Shown here: piece after piece, positions 9,439-18,041 of the stretch
Numbering within the stretch: the stretch's first letter is position 1
Layout of the letters: every line of letters begins with the position of its first letter
NCBI RefSeq assembly: GCF_007992095.1
Contig: NZ_BJZP01000005.1
Coordinates: 62,001-126,000, forward strand
DNA length: 64,000 nucleotides
Origin: Paenirhizobium naphthalenivorans
Lineage (GTDB): Bacteria > Pseudomonadota > Alphaproteobacteria > Rhizobiales > Rhizobiaceae
Reading direction: 5' to 3'
Notes under the pieces: generated by a model
What the model saw: the letters and a program-made list of their open reading frames with translations, nothing else
What the model was told of the DNA's origin: nothing
The model's database searches: none
Program-made: the position numbers and the translations under genes

Positions 9439-9538
9439 GTGATCGCGTCGGCAAGGCGGCGCGGGGGAATATCAGGTCCCCCCGTGCCGAGCGATCACGG
9501 TTCATGCGACCGGCCCGCCGGGGTGGAGGGCCGGTCGC
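9439..9538 (+). promoter_or_regulatory. Structured frcB-frcC intercistronic region
   Basis: This stretch can fold into an outer stem (GTGATCGC at 9439-9446 with GCGATCAC at 9491-9498), an inner GGGGGA/TCCCCC hairpin (9463-9482), and an 11-bp perfect hairpin GCGACCGGCCC/GGGCCGGTCGC (9506-9516/9528-9538). Such elements after a binding-protein gene commonly protect the upstream mRNA from 3' decay and lower permease expression. No T-run follows. Confidence 0.6.
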
Positions 9539-9585
9539 GCATCTTCGGCAGAGACACGCGCGGGAAATCCAGGGAGGATGAAGCG

Positions 9586-10668
9586 ATGCAGCCTGCAAAT
9601 CCGGTTTCACAGCCGAGCCAGGAATTCGAGAAGGTATTGGTCGACAGCTCGACCCAGGTCGCTTCGTTCGACGCCCATGACAAGGCGCCCTTGGAGAAGT
9701 TGCAGCACTTCCTGCATTCGAGCCCGGCGGCCGTGCCGCTGATCGTGCTGGTGCTATCGATCGCCGTCTTTGGCGTGCTCCTTGGCGGGAAGTTCTTCTC
9801 CGCCTTCACGCTGACCCTGATCCTGCAACAGGTGGCGATTGTCGGCATTGTCGGCGCCGCCCAGACGCTGGTGATCCTGACGGCGGGCATTGATCTGTCC
9901 GTCGGCGCGATTATGGTGCTGTCGTCCGTCGTGATGGGCCAGTTTACCTTTCGCTATGGCTTGCCGCCGATGCTGGCGGTTGTGTGCGGCCTTGCCGTCG
10001 GCGCGTTTTGCGGCTGGATCAATGGCCAGCTTGTCGCGCGCATGAAGCTGCCGCCCTTTATTGTCACGCTTGGCATGTGGCAGATCGTTCTGGCTTCCAA
10101 CTTTCTTTACTCGGCCAATGAGACGATCCGCAGCCAGGATATTTCCGCTCAGGCGCCGATCCTGCAGTTCTTCGGCCAGAATCTTCGCATCGGCAGCGCC
10201 GTCTTCACCTATGGCGTCATCTTCATGGTTTTGCTCGTCGCTCTCCTTTGGTATGTGCTCAACCGCACCGCCTGGGGCCGCCACGTCTATGCGGTCGGCG
10301 ACGATCCGGATGCCGCAGAACTCGCCGGCGTCAACGTCAAACGCATGCTGGTCTCGGTCTATACGTTGTCCGGCCTCATCTGCGCGCTGGCCGGCTGGGC
10401 GCTCATCGGCCGTATCGGTTCGGTCTCGCCGACCGCTGGACAGTTCGCCAATATCGAGAGCATCACGGCGGTGGTGATCGGTGGTATATCTCTCTTCGGC
10501 GGCCGTGGTTCCATCCTCGGCATGTTGTTTGGCGCGCTGATCGTCGGCGTCTTCTCGCTCGGGCTTCGCCTCATCGGCACCGATCCGCAATGGACCTATC
10601 TGTTGATCGGCGTTCTTATCATCTCGGCTGTGGCAATCGACCAGTGGATCAGAAAGGTAGCAGGCTGA
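9586..10668 (+). CDS. frcC: Sugar ABC transporter permease (FrcC-like)
   Basis: This 360-residue inner-membrane protein of the RbsC/BPD_transp_2 family has eight to ten predicted spans. It carries the family segment IDLSVGAIMVLSSVV and the cytoplasmic coupling loop with AVGDDPDAAELAGVNVKR. A polar tail of about 55 residues precedes the first span. The start (MQPANPVSQP) follows GGGAGGATGAAGCG. It forms the channel of the importer with FrcB and FrcA. Its stop codon overlaps the frcA start by one base, implying translational coupling. Confidence 0.9.
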   Translation: MQPANPVSQPSQEFEKVLVDSSTQVASFDAHDKAPLEKLQHFLHSSPAAVPLIVLVLSIAVFGVLLGGKFFSAFTLTLILQQVAIVGIVGAAQTLVILTAGIDLSVGAIMVLSSVVMGQFTFRYGLPPMLAVVCGLAVGAFCGWINGQLVARMKLPPFIVTLGMWQIVLASNFLYSANETIRSQDISAQAPILQFFGQNLRIGSAVFTYGVIFMVLLVALLWYVLNRTAWGRHVYAVGDDPDAAELAGVNVKRMLVSVYTLSGLICALAGWALIGRIGSVSPTAGQFANIESITAVVIGGISLFGGRGSILGMLFGALIVGVFSLGLRLIGTDPQWTYLLIGVLIISAVAIDQWIRKVAG

Positions 10669-11450
10669 TGGCTCAAGAACCCATTCTCACCGCGCGCGGT
10701 CTCGTCAAACGCTACGGCCGTGTAACCGCCCTCGACAATGCCGACTTCGATCTCTATCCGGGCGAAATCCTCGCGGTCATCGGCGACAATGGCGCCGGCA
10801 AGTCCTCGATGATCAAGGCGATCTCCGGTGCGATTGCGCCGGACGAGGGCGAGATCCGCCTCGAAGGTAAGGCAGTCGACTTTTCCTCACCGATCGAGGC
10901 GCGCAAGGCGGGCATCGAGACCGTCTACCAGAACCTCGCGCTGTCGCCGGCGCTGTCGATCGCCGACAACATGTTCCTCGGCCGCGAATTGCGCAAACCG
11001 GGCGTCATGGGCAGCATCTTCCGCTCGCTCGACCGGCCGGCGATGGAGAGATTCGCGCGTGACAAGCTGTCGGAACTCGGTTTGATGACCATCCAGAACA
11101 TCAATCAGGCGGTGGAGACACTGTCGGGTGGCCAGCGCCAGGGTGTGGCCGTGGCACGCGCGGCAGCCTTCGGCTCCAAGGTCATCATTCTCGACGAGCC
11201 GACGGCGGCGCTTGGTGTCAAGGAAAGCCGTCGCGTGCTGGAACTCATCCAGGATGTGCGTTCGCGTGGTATTCCGATTGTGCTCATCTCCCATAACATG
11301 CCGCATGTCTTCGAGGTCGCCGACCGGATCCACATTCACCGGCTTGGGCGTCGTCTCTGCGTCATTGATCCGAAGGACTACACCATGTCAGATGCGGTGG
11401 CCTTCATGACGGGTGCTAAGGAGGCGCCGGGCGAGGCGCTTGCCGCATGA
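10668..11450 (+). CDS. frcA: Sugar ABC transporter ATP-binding protein (FrcA-like)
   Basis: This 260-residue protein is a single ABC domain: Walker A GDNGAGKS, signature LSGGQRQG, Walker B VIILDEPTAALG, and a switch histidine in LISHNMPH. Many ribose-type systems use a double-domain ATPase of about 500 residues; FrcA in rhizobia is the short single-domain form, which this matches. It energises uptake through FrcC. It starts inside the frcC stop codon and ends in an ATGA overlap with the kinase gene. Confidence 0.92.
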   Translation: MAQEPILTARGLVKRYGRVTALDNADFDLYPGEILAVIGDNGAGKSSMIKAISGAIAPDEGEIRLEGKAVDFSSPIEARKAGIETVYQNLALSPALSIADNMFLGRELRKPGVMGSIFRSLDRPAMERFARDKLSELGLMTIQNINQAVETLSGGQRQGVAVARAAAFGSKVIILDEPTAALGVKESRRVLELIQDVRSRGIPIVLISHNMPHVFEVADRIHIHRLGRRLCVIDPKDYTMSDAVAFMTGAKEAPGEALAA

Positions 11451-12073
11451 GCCTGACGGCGGACAGCATTGCCACAACCATTGTACGGCGCGCCGAAGGG
11501 GCGCGCCGTTTTCTCGTCGCGATCGCCGGACCGCCGGGCGCGGGCAAGTCTACGCTCGCCGAACGTCTCGCCGAGATTCTGAACGCTGCCGGAGAGCACG
11601 CGGCCGTCCTGCCTATGGACGGTTTCCACATGGACAACGGCATCCTTGAGGACCGCGGCTTGCTGCTGCGCAAGGGCGCTCCGGAAACCTTCGATGTGCG
11701 CGGCTTTGCCGATATCGTGCGTGCGGTGAGGGCAGGGGAAGAGGAAGTGCTGGTGCCGGTCTTCGACCGGGACCGTGAAATTGCCATTGCCTCGGCGCGG
11801 CCGATCTCGCCGCATGATCGTATCGTCCTGATCGAGGGCAACTACCTGCTGCTCGATCAGGAACCCTGGGCGGCCCTCGCGCCACTCTTCGACTACTCCG
11901 TCTTCGTCGCCCCGCCGCTCGCCGAGTTGGAGCGCCGGCTGACGGCCCGCTGGCAGGGTTACAATCTCGATGCCGCCGGTATCGACCGGAAACTCAAGGG
12001 CAACGACCTGCCGAATGTCCGGCTCGTCCTGGAGAAAAGCAGAGGAGCGGATCTGACTGTCGACCGTTTCTAG
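11447..12073 (+). CDS. frcK: P-loop kinase-like protein of the frc operon
   Basis: This 208-residue protein is of the uridine kinase / phosphoribulokinase-like P-loop group, with Walker A GPPGAGKST near residue 28 and downstream LPMDGFHMDNGIL, a substrate-binding DGFH motif. It is last in frcBCAK and overlaps frcA by 4 nt (ATGA). In S. meliloti the equivalent gene is frcK. The phosphorylated substrate has not been established to my knowledge; an imported sugar or a nucleoside is possible. The position suggests sugar activation after transport. Confidence 0.85.
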   Translation: MSLTADSIATTIVRRAEGARRFLVAIAGPPGAGKSTLAERLAEILNAAGEHAAVLPMDGFHMDNGILEDRGLLLRKGAPETFDVRGFADIVRAVRAGEEEVLVPVFDRDREIAIASARPISPHDRIVLIEGNYLLLDQEPWAALAPLFDYSVFVAPPLAELERRLTARWQGYNLDAAGIDRKLKGNDLPNVRLVLEKSRGADLTVDRF

Positions 12074-12113
12074 CGCATGCGGGAAGCGCGATCCGGTGGC
12101 CATCGATAACAAC

Positions 12114-12136
12114 AGAGCCGCCTACGCGGCGGCTCT
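12114..12136. terminator. Bidirectional terminator between frcK and the OMP gene
   Basis: A 9-bp perfect stem AGAGCCGCC/GGCGGCTCT with a 5-nt loop TACGC is followed on the plus strand by TGCGATTTTC. It lies between the convergent frcK and outer-membrane protein genes and can serve both. Confidence 0.7.
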
Positions 12137-12165
12137 TGCGATTTTCGGGGCGATGCTGGGCGTGA

Positions 12166-12828
12166 TCAGAACTTGAAGTTCACGCCGATCTTGCCGGTGT
12201 GGAAACGCGAGTCGACGTTGACATCCAAGCCGTTATCGACTTCGTAGCTGGTGCTGCCGAAGTCGTAATACATGTATTCGGCCTTGACCGACCAGCGCGG
12301 CGAGAAGGCATATTCGACGCCGGCGCCGGCGACCCAACCGGTGTCGGTCTTGGTCGTGCTGCCGCTGGTACCTGCGCCGTTATTGGTGCTCATCTCAAAC
12401 CGGCCGATGCCGAGACCGCCGGTGCCATAGATCAGCAGGTTGTCGAAGGTGTAGCCGAGACGTCCGCGAACGGTCGAAAGCCACTTGGTATCGCTGGAGC
12501 ATGTGAAGGCAGGGTTCGGGCAGTCCGTGTCACCATCAATGCCGGAGGCCGAAATGTCGGCTTCACCACCGAACACCCAGTTGCCGGACTGCAAGTTGTA
12601 GCCCAGCTGGGCGCCGCCGAGGACACCATCGCCCTTGTGGTCTGCCGTCGTTCCACCGACGTCGTAGGTCCAATCGATAATCGACCGGCCACCGCCCAGA
12701 TGGCCGCCGACGTAAAAGCCGGTCCAGTCGCTCGCAGTCGGTACAGAAAGTGGTGTCGACATGTCCGCCGCAGCCGCCGGCGTTACCATGGCTGCGAGTA
12801 TAACTGCACTCAATAAATGCTTTCTCAT
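12166..12828 (-). CDS. Outer-membrane beta-barrel protein (Omp25/RopB-like)
   Basis: This 220-residue protein has a signal peptide (MRKHLLSAVILAAMVTPAAA) and a mature eight-stranded barrel pattern starting DWTGFYVGGHLGGG, the usual N-terminal motif of the rhizobial/Brucella Omp25/Omp31 family. It ends in a phenylalanine (GVNFKF), the C-terminal signal for BAM-dependent insertion. Two cysteines in CPNPAFTC could form an extracellular-loop disulfide. It is expressed alone, with its terminator shared with frcK. Its likely role is outer-membrane integrity or a minor porin. Confidence 0.88.
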   Translation of the reverse strand: MRKHLLSAVILAAMVTPAAAADMSTPLSVPTASDWTGFYVGGHLGGGRSIIDWTYDVGGTTADHKGDGVLGGAQLGYNLQSGNWVFGGEADISASGIDGDTDCPNPAFTCSSDTKWLSTVRGRLGYTFDNLLIYGTGGLGIGRFEMSTNNGAGTSGSTTKTDTGWVAGAGVEYAFSPRWSVKAEYMYYDFGSTSYEVDNGLDVNVDSRFHTGKIGVNFKF

Positions 12829-13035
12829 CGCTGGGTCCCCTCAGTAAAACATTCAATATGCTTACATTACGATGAGAAAAAATACAATTCTGCTTCTTAT
12901 TGTTGGTGCGAGCGTTGCCCAAGAGCAACAGTTGTGTGCTGTGTATTGATGTTTGTCAATTATTGCCTGTCGGCCCCAAGTATTCGGGGCGCAGTAGTGC
13001 CGCCCCGGGGGTAGGATTGGTGTGGTGGATGCAGA

Positions 13036-14394
13036 TCAGATCCGTGGCAGGTAGGTCTGGTAGTCGAAGCTCGACACGCTGCGCAGATAAGTGATCGCTT
13101 CCTTGCGTTTGGTGTCGCCGTAGATCCGCTGGTATTCGGCGCCGAAGACGTCGGCGATGAAGGGGGAGTTGCGGAACCGGTCGACCGCGGTCAGGAAATC
13201 ATGGGTCAGCATGTCCGGGTTCTCCGGCGCGCTGTCCGGCGTGGTGACCGGGCCAGGATCGAGGTTCTCGTCGAGACCGAGCAGGATGCCGCCGAGGATC
13301 GCGGCCAGAAGCAGGTGCGGATGGGCGTCGGCGCCGGCGACGCGGTGCTCGACGCGGGCCGCAGGGCCTTCGCTGTCGGGAATGCGGATGGCCGTACCGC
13401 GATTGCCAAAACCCCAGTCGACCTTGTCGGGCGCGAACGAACCCGGCTGGAAGCGGCGGTAGGAATTGGCAAACGGCGCGAAGATCAGTTGGGCGTCCTG
13501 CATGGTTTTCAGCATGCCGGCGGTGATCGACTTGAGCTTGACCGGATCGGCGCCCCTGGCATCGAGAATGTTGCGGCCGTCCTTGTCTATGATGGAGGCG
13601 TGGACATGCAGGCCTGACCCCGCGTGGTCGGCATAGGGCTTGGCCATGCACGTGGCCTTGAGCCCATGGCGGCGGGCGGCGAAATCAACGACGCGCTTCA
13701 GGTAGATGCAGTCGTCGGCGGCGGCCATGGCATCCGCCTTGTGCAGCAGATTGACCTCGAACTGGCCGGGGCCGAATTCGGCGGTCGTCGCGTCGGCCGG
13801 CAGGCCCATATCGTCACAGTAGCGGCGCACCGTCGTGAGGAAGTCCTCCATCGCGGCGGTTGCCCGCATGTCGTAAAGCTGGAAACCCTCGACCTCGCCG
13901 TCCATCACCAGTGCCTTTGGTGGCATGGGCTTGCCGGTTTCGCGGAAGTCAGGCTCGACGACGTAGAATTCCAGCTCGGTCGCCATGACCGGCGTCAGGC
14001 CGCGTTCCTCGAAACGCTTCAGGACATTGGCGAGGATGGCACGCGGGCAGATGAAATGCGGATTGCCATCCAGCGTGTGCATTGTGGCGAGGACCTGCTT
14101 GGAGCCGGCAGGCCCCCAGGGCAGCGTGGTCAGCGATTTCCGGTCGGCGAAGAGGATGCCGTCCGGGTCGCCGAGCGTCAGCGAGATCCTGGTGATGTCG
14201 TCATTGTCGTCACCCCAGATGTCGAGCGACTGGGTGGAGGCCGGAAGCCGCACCGTGTTCTTCCAGACCTTGTCCTCGGCTTTGAGCGGGATCATCTTGC
14301 CGCGCAGGTCGCCGTTCATGCCGACCAGCAGAACTTCGATGCGCGCCGACGGATCGGCTGCGAGGGTGGCGGCGGCCTGGGACAATTCGGTCAT
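13036..14394 (-). CDS. Glutamine synthetase family protein (gamma-glutamylpolyamine synthetase-like)
   Basis: This 452-residue protein has the GS beta-grasp N-terminus and the catalytic domain, with metal/glutamate motifs such as EFGPGQFEVNLLH, HAGSGLHVHAS and FQPGSFAPDKVDWG. Its length and these motifs match the GSIII-like/PuuA group rather than the ammonium-assimilating GlnA. Such enzymes ligate glutamate to putrescine, other amines or ethanolamine. The ATG at 14394 has GAGAAG upstream; an in-frame start 40 codons earlier would add a tail not typical of the family. It is divergent from an omega-aminotransferase, which points to amine catabolism. Confidence 0.85.
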   Translation of the reverse strand: MTELSQAAATLAADPSARIEVLLVGMNGDLRGKMIPLKAEDKVWKNTVRLPASTQSLDIWGDDNDDITRISLTLGDPDGILFADRKSLTTLPWGPAGSKQVLATMHTLDGNPHFICPRAILANVLKRFEERGLTPVMATELEFYVVEPDFRETGKPMPPKALVMDGEVEGFQLYDMRATAAMEDFLTTVRRYCDDMGLPADATTAEFGPGQFEVNLLHKADAMAAADDCIYLKRVVDFAARRHGLKATCMAKPYADHAGSGLHVHASIIDKDGRNILDARGADPVKLKSITAGMLKTMQDAQLIFAPFANSYRRFQPGSFAPDKVDWGFGNRGTAIRIPDSEGPAARVEHRVAGADAHPHLLLAAILGGILLGLDENLDPGPVTTPDSAPENPDMLTHDFLTAVDRFRNSPFIADVFGAEYQRIYGDTKRKEAITYLRSVSSFDYQTYLPRI

Positions 14395-14607
14395 AAAGTG
14401 CTTCTCGCTGACTAATCTGGGGGGCGATCTGGCCGCAGGAGCGCACAAATCGACGCCCTTGCCAAACGCATTCGGGAAGGTAATGTTCGTAGCCGATAAC
14501 GTTCCGCCTTTCAATCAGGCAAGGGAAAGCAGGGCGTCACGGACCAGCTTTGATCAGCTTGTCCGCGGGCGTGTTTGCGAGTGCACCTTGCGCAAGGATC
14601 TAATGCC

Positions 14608-15978
14608 ATGACGAAGACCGCAGTCGCCCCTTCCAATCTCGGTGCCATCGACGCTGCCCACCATCTGCATCCCTTCTCCGACATGAAGAAACTGAATGCG
14701 GAAGGGACTCGCATCATCAGCCGGGCCGACGGCGTACATATCTGGGACTCGAACGGTAAGCAGTATCTCGACGCCTTCGCAGGCCTGTGGTGCGTCAATG
14801 TCGGTTACGGCCGCAAGTCGATCGCTGATGCCGCCTATGAGCAGATGCAGGAACTGCCCTATTACAACACCTTCTTCGGCACGACGACGCCGCCGACCAC
14901 GCTGCTGGCCCAGAAGATCGCCAGCCATAGCGGCCCGAATCTCAACCACGTCTTCTTCACCAATTCCGGCTCGGAAGCCTCCGACACCTGGTTCCGTATG
15001 GCGCGCGTCTACTGGAAGGCGCTGGGCCATGAAACCAAGACCATGGTGATCGCTCGCAAGAACGCCTATCACGGTTCGACGGTTGCCGGTGCCTCGCTTG
15101 GCGGCATGAAGTGGATGCACGAGCAGGGCAACCTGCCGATCCCGGGTATCGTTCATATCAACCAGCCCTACTGGTATGTCGAAGGTGGTGATCTTACGCC
15201 AGAAGAATTCGGCCTGAAGGTCGCGAAGGAATTGGAGGACAAGATCCTCGAACTCGGCGAGGAGAATGTCGCCGCCTTCGTCGCCGAGCCGATCCAGGGC
15301 GCCGGCGGGGTCATCGTTCCGCCGGAAACCTACTGGCCGGAAATCAAGCGCATCGCCGCCAAGTACAAGATTCTTCTGGTTTCCGACGAGGTGATTTGCG
15401 GCTTCGGCCGTCTCGGCACCTGGTTCGGCCACCAGCATTATGATTTTGAGCCCGATCTGGCGCCGATCGCCAAGGGGCTGTCCTCCGGTTATCTGCCGAT
15501 TGGCGGTGTGCTCGTCTCCGAACGGGTGGCCAAGGTGATGATCGAGGAACTTGGTGACTTCTATCACGGCTATACCTATTCCGGTCATCCGGTCTCGGCG
15601 GCCGCGGCGATCGAGAACCTGCGCATCATCGAGGAGGAAGGCCTTGTCGAACGCGTGCGTGACGACATCGGCCCGTATCTGAACCAGGCGCTGCTGTCGC
15701 TCACTGATCACGATCTGGTCGGAGAAGCGGTAAGCGTCGGTCTGATGGGCGCGGTGCAGATCGCCGCGGACAAGGCGACCCGTCGCCGCTTTTCAAAGCC
15801 CGATGATGTCGGCACGTTGGTGCGCAACCAGTGCGTCAGCAATGGCGTGATCCTGCGCGCCTCCGGCGACCGCATGCTGTTCTCGCCGCCGCTGATCATC
15901 TCGCGCGGCGAGGTCGACCAGGCGGTCGATACGCTGCGCAAGGGGCTGGACTGGCTGAAGGACAACCACAAGGAATAA
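14608..15978 (+). CDS. Class-III (omega) aminotransferase, putrescine-pyruvate type
   Basis: This 456-residue PLP-dependent enzyme has the class-III signature with LLVSDEVICGFGRLG, where the Asp binds the pyridine nitrogen, and IAKGLSSGYLPIGG, with the Schiff-base lysine. The N-terminal HHLHPFSDMKKL is shared with SpuC-type polyamine:pyruvate transaminases. It would remove the terminal amine from putrescine, other diamines or beta-alanine. The start follows AAGGATCT. It is divergent from the glutamine-synthetase-like gene and ends at a strong terminator. The two enzymes represent alternative or sequential routes of amine breakdown. Confidence 0.88.
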   Translation: MTKTAVAPSNLGAIDAAHHLHPFSDMKKLNAEGTRIISRADGVHIWDSNGKQYLDAFAGLWCVNVGYGRKSIADAAYEQMQELPYYNTFFGTTTPPTTLLAQKIASHSGPNLNHVFFTNSGSEASDTWFRMARVYWKALGHETKTMVIARKNAYHGSTVAGASLGGMKWMHEQGNLPIPGIVHINQPYWYVEGGDLTPEEFGLKVAKELEDKILELGEENVAAFVAEPIQGAGGVIVPPETYWPEIKRIAAKYKILLVSDEVICGFGRLGTWFGHQHYDFEPDLAPIAKGLSSGYLPIGGVLVSERVAKVMIEELGDFYHGYTYSGHPVSAAAAIENLRIIEEEGLVERVRDDIGPYLNQALLSLTDHDLVGEAVSVGLMGAVQIAADKATRRRFSKPDDVGTLVRNQCVSNGVILRASGDRMLFSPPLIISRGEVDQAVDTLRKGLDWLKDNHKE

Positions 15979-15999
15979 GGCTCGGGCCCGGATCGCTGC

Positions 16000-16040
16000 G
16001 GCTCACCCTCTTCCCGCCGGTGGGGAGCGGGTGAGCCTTT
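16000..16040 (+). terminator. Long stem-loop terminator after the aminotransferase gene
   Basis: A 16-bp stem (16000-16015 with 16022-16037) has one mismatch and one G-T pair, a 6-nt loop, and is followed by TTT. The outer arms are GGCTCACCC and GGGTGAGCC. It lies between convergent genes and could serve both. The length and sequence also suggest a dispersed palindromic repeat. Confidence 0.65.
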
Positions 16041-16083
16041 CGACATGCACCGGAGGCCGATGACGAATGTCGTCGAGGGCGCC

Positions 16084-16860
16084 TTATGGCATCAACTGTC
16101 CGCCGTTGACGTCCACGGTCTGGCCGGTGATGTAACCTGACAGCATGGCAGAGGCGAGGAAGAGATAGGCGCCGACGCAATCCTCGGGCGTCCCCGTACG
16201 ACGTAGCGGCACACTTGCCGCAACCTGCTCGAGCTGACCTGCCAGAGCAAAGCGGTCCTGGAAGGGCGTGGTAATCAGTCCGGGGGCAACCGCGTTGACG
16301 CGAATGTTATATTTACCGAATTCGAGCGCCATGCCCTTGGTGACTGCCGCGACAAAAGCCTTGGACGAGCCGTAGATACCCGATCCGGCGGTGCCGCCGG
16401 AGCGCGCTGCGACCGATGTCGTGTTGATGATGAATCCGCCATCCCTCTTGAGGTGGGTAACGGCGGCCCGGCTTGCCGCGACGACCGAGCGGGCGTTGAC
16501 GTCCATCACCCTGTCGTAATGGGCGTCGGTCATTTCCTCGTACAAGACGCGGGCGATCATGCTGCCGGCGTTGTTGATGAGACCATCCAGTCGCCCGAAG
16601 GTTTGCGCGACGCTGTCGACGGCGGCGGCCATCTCTTCGGATTTCGCCGCGTTCGCCTGGACGAGAGCAACCCTGCCGCCGGCCTCCTCGATTTCGCCGG
16701 CAATCGCCTGTGCCGCTTCGACGCCCGAATGGTAGTGAAGGCCGACAGACGCGTCCTGCGCTGCGAAGGCGCGGGCAAGTGCGGCCCCGATACCGCTTGA
16801 CGCGCCGGTGATCAGAACGGCCTTACCGGCGAGATCGGGGATAGTGAGTGTGCTGGGCAT
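16084..16860 (-). CDS. SDR family oxidoreductase
   Basis: This 258-residue short-chain dehydrogenase has a Rossmann cofactor motif LITGASSGIGAA near residue 18, NNAG near 91, the active-site YGSSK tyrosine/lysine near 150, and a C-terminal GYITGQTVDVNGGQL typical of FabG-like members. Cofactor and substrate are not determined. It lies downstream of and convergent to the aminotransferase. The upstream gap toward DUF2218 (about 120 bp) is its likely promoter region. Confidence 0.9.
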   Translation of the reverse strand: MPSTLTIPDLAGKAVLITGASSGIGAALARAFAAQDASVGLHYHSGVEAAQAIAGEIEEAGGRVALVQANAAKSEEMAAAVDSVAQTFGRLDGLINNAGSMIARVLYEEMTDAHYDRVMDVNARSVVAASRAAVTHLKRDGGFIINTTSVAARSGGTAGSGIYGSSKAFVAAVTKGMALEFGKYNIRVNAVAPGLITTPFQDRFALAGQLEQVAASVPLRRTGTPEDCVGAYLFLASAMLSGYITGQTVDVNGGQLMP

Positions 16861-16981
16861 GCTTGTTTCCTCCTTCGAACCAGGAGATGCAATACACGCC
16901 GAGCACGACGGTATTTCAAGCGCTTATCCGACGCGCCGGAGATCGGTGTCGCAGGCGCGATGCGGCCTGCTTCTCGATCGC

Positions 16982-17269
16982 TCAAGCCGCCGTCCAGGCG
17001 AACGGCAGCGGCGCCTCACGGAAGGCGAAGCGGTCGAGGTGGTTTGAGACCACGCCTTTCATCCGCTCGAGCACGTCATCTGACGCAGCCTCGATCTCGA
17101 CGGTGAGCGCCGCATCATCGGCGCTCATGGTCGCCACCGCTTCGGGAAAGCGGACCGTGCCGTCTTTTTCACCGAGTTCGACCTCGAGCTTGTGGCTCCA
17201 GTGCTTGCACAGTTGCTGCAGGTATTTCCAGCCGTTCTTGGTCGGTACGACCGCGGTTGCCTTTGCCAT
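16982..17269 (-). CDS. DUF2218 domain-containing protein
   Basis: This 95-residue protein has the DUF2218 pattern: KYLQQLCKHWSHKLEV with central Cys/His residues, a mid-domain FPEAVATM, and a C-terminal LDRFAFREAP. The function of the family is unknown. It starts two bases after the PadR regulator stop, so the two form an operon. Homologues often accompany siderophore or small regulator genes, but no iron-related gene is adjacent here. Confidence 0.85.
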   Translation of the reverse strand: MAKATAVVPTKNGWKYLQQLCKHWSHKLEVELGEKDGTVRFPEAVATMSADDAALTVEIEAASDDVLERMKGVVSNHLDRFAFREAPLPFAWTAA

Positions 17270-17271
17270 GA

Positions 17272-17859
17272 TCAGAGCCTCTCGATCTTGCCGGCGGCCT
17301 CGTCGATGAGGCGGGCGACTTCGAGTTGGACCTCGCGGGTGACGCCATCCTGCGACAGGCGGTCCTGCAACGCGGCCTTGAGATTCTGCATGGCGCGGCG
17401 GACAGGGGCCGCATCCGTGCTCGAGCTGACCTTGGCGAGTGCGGCAAGCCGTGCCATGGCGGTCGCGACTTCGTCGGCCCGATCGGCGAGGTGCTCGCGG
17501 CCGCTCTGCGTGATCGCCAGCAGCTTGCGTGGGCCTTCGCTGGCCTGTTCCTCGGCAAGCCCCATGTCGAGCAGCAGGGTCATGGTCGGATAGACGACGC
17601 CTGGGCTCGGCGCATAGGCGCCGCCGGAGCGGTTCTCGATTTCGCGGATCAGGTCATAGCCGTGGCGGGGCTGTTCCTCGATCAGCTTGAGGAGGACGAG
17701 GCGAAGTTCGCCGCCTTCGAACATGCGTCGGCGTCCGGGCCCGCGACCGTGCCCCCGATGCGGTCCGTCGAAGCGTCCGCCGAGCCCGCCTTCTCGCATG
17801 GCATGCCATGCCTTGCGGCCTTCGCCGCAGCCCCTGCCTTCAAAATTCATGTGTCTCAT
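17272..17859 (-). CDS. PadR family transcriptional regulator
   Basis: This 195-residue protein has a Gly/Arg/His-rich N-terminal extension of about 45 residues, then the PadR winged helix (LRLVLLKLIEEQPRHGYDLIREIE, then GVVYPTMTLLLDMGL) and a C-terminal helical dimerisation region. The start at 17859 follows AAAGGAAAACAG; a TTG six codons earlier is less likely. It is in an operon with DUF2218. An AT-rich dyad in its own promoter (17877-17901) suggests autoregulation. The effector is unknown; the His-rich tail could bind a metal. Confidence 0.88.
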   Translation of the reverse strand: MRHMNFEGRGCGEGRKAWHAMREGGLGGRFDGPHRGHGRGPGRRRMFEGGELRLVLLKLIEEQPRHGYDLIREIENRSGGAYAPSPGVVYPTMTLLLDMGLAEEQASEGPRKLLAITQSGREHLADRADEVATAMARLAALAKVSSSTDAAPVRRAMQNLKAALQDRLSQDGVTREVQLEVARLIDEAAGKIERL

Positions 17860-17876
17860 CTGTTTTCCTTTGTTCA

Positions 17877-17901
17877 ATATCTTGCACTGTATCTAAGATA
17901 T
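17877..17901. promoter_or_regulatory. Candidate PadR operator
   Basis: Two nested dyads lie just upstream of the PadR start: ATATCT (17877-17882) pairs with AGATAT (17896-17901), and TATCTAAGATA (17890-17900) is itself a palindrome. PadR proteins typically bind such AT-rich dyads in their own promoters. The region contains the likely -10 element as well. Confidence 0.45.
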
Positions 17902-18041
17902 ATCGTAGATCGGTCATTGCAAGGGCAGGCTTGGAATTTCTTTCCTGTGTCTGTGCTGCTGGCAGCGAGAGGTCCGGCTTGGAGAGGCCGGGGCATTGGC
18001 CTATCGTCCGGCAACAGACTCACACAACAGGAGAAGGAAGC

